Under the pieces are notes generated by a model. It was not told the origin of the DNA and did not search any database. It saw only the letters and a list, made by a program, of their open reading frames with translations. A stretch of 25,982 nt of DNA from JBKPCD01 sp046727175. Lineage in GTDB: Bacteria > Acidobacteriota > Vicinamibacteria > Vicinamibacterales > 2-12-FULL-66-21. A program made the position numbers and the translations under genes. Positions 17,200 through 24,131 of the stretch are shown one piece after another (the stretch's first letter is position 1; each line of letters begins with the position of its first letter). The stretch covers positions 1 through 25,982 of the forward strand of contig JBKPCD010000146.1 of assembly GCA_046727175.1 (NCBI GenBank), read 5' to 3'.

Positions 17200-18263
17200 T
17201 GATCGTCTGGGTTGCGTTCGTCACCTTCATTCTGCTCCTCCTCGCACTCGATCTCGGAGTCCTCCACAAGAAGGCCCACGTTGTGTCCGTCCGCGAGGCG
17301 CTTGCATGGACGTCGGTCTGGGTGTCCTTGGCGCTCGTGTTCGCGCTCTTCGTCTACGCGGGCTACGAACATCAGTGGTTCGGCCTCGGCACTCGGCCGG
17401 ACGTCGTCGAGCGCAGCGCGGAGTTTCCCGCCGGTCGCATGAACGACGGGAGTGGGGCAGTTGTGAAGTTCCTCACCGCTTACGTCGTCGAAGAGTCGCT
17501 CAGCGTGGACAACGTGTTCGTCATCGCGATGTTGTTTCGATACTTTCGCATTCCTGCCCGGTATCAACACCGCGTCCTCTTCTGGGGCATCCTGGGCGCA
17601 ATTGCGATGCGCGGCACAATGATCGCCTTTGGTGCACGGCTCATCGCGCAGTTCGCGTGGACGCTCTACGTGTTCGGCGGCATTCTGCTCGTCACCGCCG
17701 TCAGGATGTTGTTCATGGGCGCTGAGGGCGAGCAGGATTTCGGCCGAAGCGCCGTGTATCGCGCTCTACGCCGGCTGGTCCCCGTGACGGACACGATTAC
17801 CGGTGACCGCCTCGTCCTACGAAACGCACGTTTCACCTGGCGACGCCCTGGGTTCGTGCTGACGCCACTCGGCGTCGCGCTGGTCATGATCGAGATGACC
17901 GATCTCGTTTTCGCCGTCGATTCCATACCGGCCGTGTTCGCGATCACCGCGGATCCGTTCCTCGTGTTCACGAGCAACGTGTTCGCGATCCTGGGCTTGC
18001 GCTCGTTGTACTTTGCGCTCGCGGGCGCGCTGCACGCGTTTCATTACCTGAAGCACGCTCTTGCGGTCGTCCTCGCGATGGTGGGAACCAAGATGCTCGC
18101 GCACACGTGGCTCGACGAGATGCTGGGCCCGAACTTCAATGTGTATCTGCTTGCTGCTGTGTTGCTGGTGCTTGCAGCTGGAGTCGGGGTGTCGCTGATG
18201 AGGGATTATGCCTCGCCTCGAACCGAGAACCCGGAACCGGGAACTGTGAACCGGGAATTGTGA
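17199..18263 (+). CDS. terC: TerC/Alx family membrane protein, probable manganese exporter
   Basis: 354 residues from the GTG at 17199, which follows AAGGAGG (17187-17193) by 5 nt; GTG 17196 is too close. An upstream extension of the frame would run through the riboswitch and is rejected. About eight to nine helices. TerC hallmarks are ALDLGVLHKKAH near the N-terminus, VVEESLSVDNVFVIAM (about residues 96-111) and MIEMTDLVFAVDSIPAVFAI (about 230-249), the last two carrying the metal-site acids. TerC/Alx proteins export Mn2+ and help metallate secreted proteins. The leader carries a yybP-ykoY riboswitch, so Mn2+-induced expression is expected. The last 12 residues (ENPEPGTVNREL) and the stop are encoded by a heptamer array and look acquired. 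Convergent with the VWA gene, 11 nt apart. Confidence 0.95.
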   Translation: MIVWVAFVTFILLLLALDLGVLHKKAHVVSVREALAWTSVWVSLALVFALFVYAGYEHQWFGLGTRPDVVERSAEFPAGRMNDGSGAVVKFLTAYVVEESLSVDNVFVIAMLFRYFRIPARYQHRVLFWGILGAIAMRGTMIAFGARLIAQFAWTLYVFGGILLVTAVRMLFMGAEGEQDFGRSAVYRALRRLVPVTDTITGDRLVLRNARFTWRRPGFVLTPLGVALVMIEMTDLVFAVDSIPAVFAITADPFLVFTSNVFAILGLRSLYFALAGALHAFHYLKHALAVVLAMVGTKMLAHTWLDEMLGPNFNVYLLAAVLLVLAAGVGVSLMRDYASPRTENPEPGTVNREL

Positions 18264-18268
18264 ACCTC
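18220..18268. repeat. heptamer array, consensus GAACCNN, seven units
   Basis: Seven exact-length units: GAACCGA, GAACCCG, GAACCGG, GAACTGT, GAACCGG, GAATTGT and GAACCTC. The array provides the C-terminal codons and the TGA of terC. It has the same consensus as the right arm at 6021-6136, but no pairing arm here. Confidence 0.85.
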
Positions 18269-18274
18269 GTGAGT

Positions 18275-19423
18275 CTACGACGCCGCGATGTATCCACGCC
18301 GCGCCCTCACGCGAAGCGAGCCATCGCGAACTTCGACGCGGATCGTGTGCCAGTGTCCGTCGCCGTGACGAGGGCTCGGGTAACCGATGTAGTACTGCTT
18401 GCTCAACTCGTCGGCAACTCGCGCGGTCGTCACATCGAGGTCCCGCGGATCGCGGAGTATCTCCGTCCTGCCACCGCTGTCGTCCGTGATGTCGCGCAGT
18501 GCCGCGACGTTGACGCGTTCGCTTCCTGGCGGCGGCATCGGCCGCGCCGGGGGATCGTCCGGGATCGGGCCGGGTGGCGTCCGCGGTGTCGTGGGCGGGA
18601 TGCCGGGGACCGGAGGATTTCTCGGCGGGATTCCGCGCCCGGGGATCGGAAACGGTCGCGGGACTGGTCCACGACGCTGCTCCCAGATCTTCGACCCGCC
18701 GGGTCTGTTCCCGCCGATCGTCGTCAACGTTGCCGGCGCATCCATCCCAATCGCGTAAACGAGCGCCTCCGACTCGCGTATCAACCGCTTCAACGTTGCC
18801 AGATCCGTGTGGCTGCTCGTGTCGTTGCCGTCCGAGATCACGAGCAGCGCCTTCTTTCTGTGTCGCCCTGAGTTCAGGAGTGGCAGTGCCTCTGCGACTG
18901 CGTCGTAAAGCGCGGTTCCTCCATCGGGATTGAGGCGCCGCAGCTCCGCGCTGATCTGGCTGCGATCCGTCGTCCAGCCCTGGACGAGCCGAGGTCTGTT
19001 CGCGAATCGATACAGGAAGATTTCGTCCTGCGGATCGAGAAGATCGAACAGGAGACGATCGAGCGCCGCGCGGGCGGCAGCTATCTTCGGCCCCATCATG
19101 CTGGCGCTCGTGTCGACGATGATGCCGAGGCTGACCGGGACGCGTTCGGCGCTGAAATGCGTGATCTCGACGCGCTGGTCGTCATCGTACACCGTGAAGT
19201 CGCTCTTCTGCAGGCCGGGAACGAAACGTCCCGAGGAGTCCGTGACGGTTGCCGTGACGTTGATCAGCTCGACCCCTGTTCGAAATCTGAAGGCATCCTG
19301 ATCCTGCGTCGCGCCGTTCGACACGAGCAGCACGACGAGTGCGGCGACAGCGAACGCTTCCGTCCGGTGGCGGCCGCGCGGGGCGGGTACGATGCCGTGG
19401 GGCTGGGTCAGGTGAGACTTCAT
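18275..19423 (-). CDS. secreted VWA-domain protein (VWFA-related Acidobacterial type)
   Basis: 382 residues from the ATG at 19423 (MKSHLTQPHG), chosen because a signal/anchor helix (about 24-38) follows; longer frames upstream carry no signal. After the helix comes FRTGVELINVTATVTDSSGRFVPGL with DFTVYDDDQRVEITHF, the small N-terminal beta domain of this family. Then comes the VWA domain with a complete MIDAS: DTSAS (Asp104, Ser106, Ser108), Thr170 in GGTALYDAV and Asp198 in ISDGND. A proline/glycine-rich insert (about 253-300) separates the VWA core from a C-terminal strand region ending RVRARRGYIAAS. Exported, probably periplasmic; it likely binds a protein partner through Mg2+ at the MIDAS. 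No partner gene (such as MoxR) is in the window. Confidence 0.92.
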   Translation of the reverse strand: MKSHLTQPHGIVPAPRGRHRTEAFAVAALVVLLVSNGATQDQDAFRFRTGVELINVTATVTDSSGRFVPGLQKSDFTVYDDDQRVEITHFSAERVPVSLGIIVDTSASMMGPKIAAARAALDRLLFDLLDPQDEIFLYRFANRPRLVQGWTTDRSQISAELRRLNPDGGTALYDAVAEALPLLNSGRHRKKALLVISDGNDTSSHTDLATLKRLIRESEALVYAIGMDAPATLTTIGGNRPGGSKIWEQRRGPVPRPFPIPGRGIPPRNPPVPGIPPTTPRTPPGPIPDDPPARPMPPPGSERVNVAALRDITDDSGGRTEILRDPRDLDVTTARVADELSKQYYIGYPSPRHGDGHWHTIRVEVRDGSLRVRARRGYIAAS

Positions 19424-20218
19424 TGCGTCCCGGTCGACAGTCGTGCCGAAGCGATCCGTTCTATTCGGCAAAAGCGCTGCCGTACATTGTCGGCCGATTC
19501 CAGCGAAATTACGAGCCCGCCGGGCTCCTACTGTGACATACGAGAGACATCGACGTCCTCTTTGGGTTTCGCGGGTAGACGCTCGATCGGAGGAGCTGTG
19601 TGCCCCCGCCGCGCGTTTCACAGCTCGGTGGGGCGAGTGTTGTCGAGCTCGCCGAACGTTTCGACGCGGGCTGAAGTTCTCGATTCGGCGGTCACTCCTG
19701 GATTCGAGCATGGGCGGCTGGCCAATGCGAACTCGACCGACTCCTTCTGCCCACGCCAGGTTTCGCCGAGATTCGAGCCGCGTACTCGGCATCCCCCGAA
19801 GGGAACGCGACCGACGTTGTTGTTGCCGCCGACGATCTGCAGGACGACGAAGAGCACATCGTGAACTACCCTAATGGCTCGGTATCAGCTGAATCGGTAG
19901 CTACCTTTCGGGCGGGGCATCCGGGCTGGCGGCGTTGTTCCTCCTCAAATACTGCCAATGGACTGCCGGTATTCTCGGTCGTCGCGCCTTGCCATTCGGG
20001 CGCCGAAATCCGCTACCGATTGAGCTGCTTGGAGCCACTATTATGGCCCGGGCCAGTCGCGCGGTCGTCTCCGGATCGAAGCATCGGCTCCCGAAATTGC
20101 GTTATGATCGTACGATTGCGGTCACGCCGGAGGGCGGAAGAGGGCTGGAAGGATTCTGCGGTTCCAGGGATTGACGCGGTCCTGCGGTTCACGCGTGCTG
20201 ACTCGGGCCCTCGGAACC
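19424..20218. other. 795-nt region without a supported gene
   Basis: Several short frames are open on both strands, but none combines a ribosome binding site, normal composition and a recognisable motif. Near 20105, TATGAT resembles a -10 element without a matching -35 at 17 nt. The region may contain the tadA promoter and possibly decayed sequence; nothing more can be supported. Confidence 0.55.
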
Positions 20219-20680
20219 ATGAACCCGACTGACGAGCGTTACATGCGCCTCGCGCTGGATCTGGCGCGCGAGGCGGCGGATCGCGGCGAGATTCCGGTGG
20301 GGGCGGTCGTCGTTGTCGACGACGCCATCGCGGGGCGAGGGTTCAACCAGCCGATCGGGACGCGCGACCCGACGGCTCACGCGGAAATCGTGGCGCTGCG
20401 CGATGCGGGGCGCCGCGTCGGCAACTATCGGCTGAGCGGCGCGAGCCTGTACGTCACGATCGAGCCGTGTCAGATGTGCGTCGGGGCGATGGTTCACGCG
20501 CGAATCGCGCGGGTCGTCTACGGCGCGCCCGAGCCCAAGGCCGGCGCGATCGAGTCCGCGATGCGCGCGCACGAGCATCCGGCGCTCAACCATCGCATGA
20601 CCGCTGCGGGTGGCGTTCTCGAGTTCGAATGTCGTTCCGTCATTCAGGAGTTCTTCAAGGGACGACGAGAGTCGGAGTGA
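20219..20680 (+). CDS. tadA: tRNA-specific adenosine deaminase
   Basis: 153 residues from the ATG at 20219 (MNPTDERYMRLALDLAREA), which matches the usual TadA N-terminus. It deaminates A34 to inosine in tRNA-Arg(ACG), widening codon reading. The zinc-binding and catalytic motifs are complete: His54 and the proton-shuttle Glu56 in TAHAEIVAL, Cys84 and Cys87 in IEPCQMCVGAM. The C-terminal part contains GAIESAMRAHEHPALNH, which is normal. The ribosome binding site is weak. It is followed by a repetitive tract and tRNA-Ser(CGA); a tadA gene beside a tRNA-Ser gene is seen in other bacteria. Confidence 0.96.
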   Translation: MNPTDERYMRLALDLAREAADRGEIPVGAVVVVDDAIAGRGFNQPIGTRDPTAHAEIVALRDAGRRVGNYRLSGASLYVTIEPCQMCVGAMVHARIARVVYGAPEPKAGAIESAMRAHEHPALNHRMTAAGGVLEFECRSVIQEFFKGRRESE

Positions 20681-20704
20681 AGGTCGCGCAAGCGGAGCGA
20701 GTAC

Positions 20705-20947
20705 GCGCGCGGCGAAGCGAAGTCTCGGGTGGGTGCCGCGCGTGCGGTCGGCGCGAACGGAACGGAGCGAGCAGCGAAGAGCGAGCGTAGTGGAGTGAGC
20801 GTCAGCGCGGGGCGAAGAGAGGTCGCCGGCAGGTGCCGCGCGAGCGAGTCGGCGCGAACGAAACGGAGCGAGCAGCGAAGAGCGAGCGTAGTGGAGTGAG
20901 CGTAAGCGCGCGGCGGAGCGAAGTCGCCGCAGGCGACCGCGCGCGCC
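20705..20947. repeat. about 101-bp GAGCGAGCG-rich tandem repeat, about 2.4 units
   Basis: Units start near 20705, 20805 and 20906 (the last partial). A 41-nt core (from ACGGAGCGAGCAGCGAAGAG) is identical at 20762-20802 and 20863-20903. The tract fills the gap from tadA to the tRNA and ends 7 nt before it. It is open in several frames only because of its composition. Confidence 0.85.
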
Positions 20948-20954
20948 AAGTACT

Positions 20955-21043
20955 GGAGAGGTACCGAAGTGGTCGTAACGGGGGCGCCTCGAAAGCGTCT
21001 TGTCCGAAAGGGCACGTGGGTTCGAATCCCACCCTCTCCGCCA
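20955..21043 (+). tRNA. tRNA-Ser (anticodon CGA), reads UCG
   Basis: Acceptor GGAGAGG (20955-20961) pairs with CCTCTCC; G73 and an encoded CCA follow. The anticodon stem GGCGC/GCGTC encloses the loop CTCGAAA, giving anticodon CGA. The long variable arm TGTCC-GAAA-GGGCA marks a class II tRNA. The T arm is GTGGG-TTCGAAT-CCCAC. No mismatch is seen apart from one G-U in the anticodon stem. Confidence 0.96.
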
Positions 21044-22022
21044 ATAAATTATTGATATTAAACAACATATATCGCAGAGTCAGCTGAAATCGACTAAATC
21101 ATTCAGCATTTTGCAGCAGAGTTTCGCTTTCGTCGGCCCGTCACACAGAGACACATGTGAAAACTCTTTATGGACAAAAAAGGTGGCCAAATTCGCCGCT
21201 TTCAGAAGTGATGTTACGGTGGCCGGCAGTGCCACCGGGCGGTCGGCTGACCGCGACCGCTCAGCCCGCTGATAGGTCGCAGCGGACCGCCACGCGCGCG
21301 GCTGGTCGCGGTTCGCCACAAGAGTTCGAATGGTTTCAGAACGCCTGGTCATGTCCGACCCGGCTGTTGAACGAATCGTCCAAACTGTCGGCGGATCCTC
21401 GCAAACCTGAGTTCATCGCGCGACCAAGCTGAGCGGTATAATTCAGCCTCGGCTACGTCTGTGCGACTCCTCCTAGCGCTCCCAACTCGCAATCAAACGA
21501 TCGACGACACACCGCAGCACCGTTAAATCGGGCCCGTTTTCATCCCGGACGGAGTTTTTGCGGAGCACAGGTGAGCTGTCCGTGTTGACTTGGTGACACG
21601 AGACCGAGGGGATCGAAGAAATCGCTTGGAGGAGGTTGCTGGCTCGCTGAAAGCCGGCTGGACTCGAACGTTCGGGAAGCGGCAACGCTTTCCATATGAG
21701 AGTAGTGTGCGAGCCAGCATAGTACTGCCGCGAGGATTGATAGTCGTGTCTTCATATCAGCAGTCCTCCGCGTTGTACGCCACGTGGTCGAGTTGTGACG
21801 TCGATGTTGTCACTGTAAAGTTCCTGCGGATCGAACCCGTCCCACCACTGGGTCCTTACCCGTGCTCATCTTGAGGTTGAAGGCGTCGCACCGGACACCG
21901 CCTCCGGGCCTTCGCCGTTGGCGATCACGTACCCATTCATTCGCAGTTCAAGTCGCTGCAGGAAGCGATCGCCAAGTGCAACCGGATCTGATCCCGAGGT
22001 GCTCGCGTCTACAAGCCGCGGC
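21044..22022. other. 979-nt tRNA-downstream region of lower GC, no confirmed gene
   Basis: The first 130 nt are clearly AT-rich compared with the rest of the window. The stretch around 21157-21230 (GGTGGCCAAATTCGCCGCTT, then TCAGAAGTGATGTTACGGTG) has the look of an insertion-sequence end but no transposase is present. A small leftward frame at 21540-21755 is listed separately. There is no integrase and no second copy of the tRNA 3' end in the window. Confidence 0.5.
21540..21755 (-). CDS. possible small secreted protein, or 5' end of a decayed gene
   Basis: 71 codons starting at the ATG at 21755, with GGAGG about 9 nt upstream. The N-terminus MKTRLSILAAVLCWLAHYSH looks like a signal peptide, with a positive start and a hydrophobic core. 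The rest is not recognised and contains no obvious fold. The alternative frame downstream (21473-21685) also reads plausibly, so this may be a frameshifted remnant. No family can be named. Confidence 0.3.
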   Translation of the reverse strand: MKTRLSILAAVLCWLAHYSHMESVAASRTFESSRLSASQQPPPSDFFDPLGLVSPSQHGQLTCAPQKLRPG

Positions 22023-23195
22023 TTACTTGAACAGCAATGGTGCCAGATCGCGGAGATACCGCCGCCAGACGCGCCAGTGGTGCGCGCCCTCTGTTTCCAG
22101 AAACGTATGCTCGATCCCAGCCTGCTCGAGCGCCTGGTGCAGGCTTTTCGCGCCCTTCATCGCGGTGTCGTCCTTACCGCATGCGATCCACAGGAGATCG
22201 ATCTGCTTGTTGGTCTTGGCCGGATTGGCGGCGAGCGTGGCTAGCGGCTCCGTCTCCAGCCCGCCTGTCATACCGGCACTCATGATGCCAACCTGACTGA
22301 ACGTCTCGAGGTGCCGTAAGCCGAAACGGCCAGCCTGACCTCCTCCCATCGAAAATCCGACAATCGCCCGGTGCTTGCGGTCGGCGATCGTGCGGTACTT
22401 GGCATCGATCATCGGGATGATGTCCTCCAGCAGATCGCGCTCGTAGAGTGCGGCGTCTCCGCCGAACGTCCCGGCGCCTTTTGGCGGGATCCCGGTGCCA
22501 TCGCCGTTGACGTGCGCCCCTCCATAGCCGAGGGGCATGACGACCACGAATGGCTCGATTCGTCTTTGTGCGAGCAGATTGTCGAGGATGTCGTTCGCGC
22601 GCCCGTAGCGGTGCCACGAATGATGATCGTTCGCGAAGCCGTGCAGAAGGTAGAGGACCGGGTAGCGGCGATTCCGCGCCTCGTCGTATCCCGGCGGAAT
22701 ATAGACCGTCAATTCGCGAGTGGTGCCGTTCGATTGCGACTTGTAAAGCAACGTCCGGATCTCTCCGTGCGGCACATCCTGGACGTCGTAGAACGCGGGG
22801 CCGTCACCAGGGACGGTCAACAGGCTGGTGGTCGTGCTGGTCACGTAGCCAATCTTCACCTCCGCGTTGCTCGGGTCGGTCAGCCGAACGCTGTCGACGG
22901 TGAAGTAATAGACGTACATCTCCGGGTCGAGCGGACCGACGGTCGCGCTCCAGATGCCGTCCGCGCCCTTTCGCATCTCGACGTCGCTGCCGAAGTCTCC
23001 TGAGACTGTCACCGCCTTCGCTTCCGGCGCTTTCAGGCGGAAGGTCACTCGATGGTCGGCGGTTACCTCCGGGGAGGTAACGGCTGGGTCGCCGCGGCGA
23101 GCGCCGGGCTCCTGAGCCGCGCCGGGTCCTCCAGCGAGCGTTGCTGCGACGATCGCCGCAGAGACCACGAGTAATTGATGGAGAACTGATTTCAT
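22023..23195 (-). CDS. secreted esterase (enterochelin esterase/feruloyl esterase D-like)
   Basis: 390 residues. The ATG at 23195 has GAGGA about 7 nt upstream, and a signal peptide (1-28, ending GGPGAAQ) follows. Residues about 40-130 form an E-set/CBM48-like beta sandwich (VTFRLKAPEAKAVTVSGDF). Residues about 145-390 are an alpha/beta hydrolase of the esterase D type: RELTVYIPPGYD, YPVLYLLHGFANDHHSW, nucleophile Ser282 in GFSMGGGQA, an acid in WIACGKDD (Asp342 or Asp343) and His372 in GAHHWRVWRRYL. Related proteins hydrolyse feruloyl or acetyl esters on plant polysaccharides, or siderophore esters. The decayed glycoside hydrolase remnant upstream suggests a polysaccharide-use neighbourhood. 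Exact substrate unknown. Confidence 0.94.
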   Translation of the reverse strand: MKSVLHQLLVVSAAIVAATLAGGPGAAQEPGARRGDPAVTSPEVTADHRVTFRLKAPEAKAVTVSGDFGSDVEMRKGADGIWSATVGPLDPEMYVYYFTVDSVRLTDPSNAEVKIGYVTSTTTSLLTVPGDGPAFYDVQDVPHGEIRTLLYKSQSNGTTRELTVYIPPGYDEARNRRYPVLYLLHGFANDHHSWHRYGRANDILDNLLAQRRIEPFVVVMPLGYGGAHVNGDGTGIPPKGAGTFGGDAALYERDLLEDIIPMIDAKYRTIADRKHRAIVGFSMGGGQAGRFGLRHLETFSQVGIMSAGMTGGLETEPLATLAANPAKTNKQIDLLWIACGKDDTAMKGAKSLHQALEQAGIEHTFLETEGAHHWRVWRRYLRDLAPLLFK

Positions 23196-23467
23196 CGTAA
23201 GTCCTCGGTTCGTTCTCAGCTCGACACCAACGGAGCGAGCTCCTTGAAGCAGCGTCGTGACCGCGGATTCCTAATAGACGTTGCGCTCCGGCGTGCGTAG
23301 CACGCTGTTGCATATAACGAAACGGCTGTTGATCGTGTCCAGGATTCGGCGGACCGTAGCACCGAACGGCCTCCCGGGCAACACCAAAATCACGGCGAAG
23401 TGCCGCGCTAGCGCACCACTAAAAAAAGTTCGCCGTGAAGTTGCTCGGGACACGTCACGACTCGGCG

Positions 23468-23600
23468 TTATGAGCGGAGAAGCGGTGCACGATCCCCCCG
23501 CAATTCAGAGCCCGCCGACGCGATCCACTTCTGCCGGAGCTCTTCGCATCCGAACTCCGGCTCGAAACGGTACTTGTGCGCGGCTGCCCCGCACTACCCT
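23468..23600 (-). pseudogene. unrecognised C-terminal protein fragment
   Basis: About 43 codons ending at the TAA at 23468-23470. They read with protein-like composition (KYRFEPEFGCEELRQKW, then IASAGSELRGD) but have an in-frame stop upstream and no start. It may be the tail of a lost gene; no family was recognised. Confidence 0.22.
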
Positions 23601-23635
23601 GCAGGCTACTGCGCCGGTTCAGCATCTGGGCCGGC

Positions 23636-23995
23636 CGAGGTTTAACGCCCGGCGGTCCTGCCGCACGTCCTCGGCGACCAGCGTGAGCGTTGCACCGCGC
23701 GCGGTGGGGAAGGTGCGCAGTGTGTTGCCGCGACGCACACCCAGCGGCTGTCCGAGCAGCGAATGAACCTTCGCGCGCTCGAGCGCGCCGTTGTTCCACG
23801 TCAGGTCGATCTCGAATCCGCCCCCCGCGCTCTCAGGCCTGTAACCCGGCCTGCGGGCCACGCGGCGGGCAGTGCCGGCGGGGCGTGGTTGCCGGCGGCA
23901 AGCCTGGGCCCAGAGGTTGATCCGTCAGGTGGTGGCCCAGACGGTTGCTGATCGCCGCGGATCTCGAGGGAGCGCGTCGCGGCGTCTGCCTCAGA
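23636..23995 (-). pseudogene. decayed GH95 glycoside hydrolase (alpha-L-fucosidase family) remnant
   Basis: Read from 23995 leftward, pieces of the GH95 C-terminal half appear in changing frames. ATRSLEIRGD corresponds to the (R)SLELRGDGGTGWS region; a TGA where a tryptophan codon is expected precedes RINLWA; a shift leads to RLAAGNHA. An internal loss of some tens of residues joins this to PALPAAWPAGRVTGLRARG. A shift in a G6 tract then opens GGFEIDLTWNNGALERAKVHSLLGQP (the last 80-codon frame). Nonsense, frameshifts and deletion together make this a dead gene. GH95 enzymes remove terminal fucose or galactose residues from plant glycans. The family call rests on motif memory. Confidence 0.68.
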
Positions 23996-24131
23996 TGGGA
24001 CCGGCTATTGATAATCGGTTTGACACCTGTGCGCGCTGTGCGTAGGATGGCCGCGCACTGTGCATTGCACGATGCGCAACGGCGGCGACGCCCCGGCGCC
24101 GCGGAAATCCAGTAGCAGGGAGGCACTAGTT

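Larger units (their letters stand above)
23196..24131. other. 936-nt region with gene remnants only
   Basis: Between the esterase start and the next receptor there is no intact gene. It holds an unrecognised short frame (23468-23600) and a decayed GH95 remnant (23636-23995), annotated separately. The AGGGAGG before the receptor start ends at 24123. Confidence 0.7.

Noticed and set aside
19618..19857. 80-codon leftward frame with VLQIVGGNNNVGRVPFGG
   Set aside because: No ribosome binding site, no recognised motif, and competing open frames; not enough support for a gene.
20955..21043. tRNA-Ser as an att site of a live mobile island
   Set aside because: No integrase and no direct repeat of the tRNA 3' end were found in the window; retained only as a weak hypothesis of an old event.
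20802..21068. Leftward frame beginning MLFNINNLLAERVGFEPTCP
   Set aside because: It is the antisense of tRNA-Ser plus the adjacent repeat; the AERVGFEPT peptide is a well-known spurious translation of tRNA-Ser complements.
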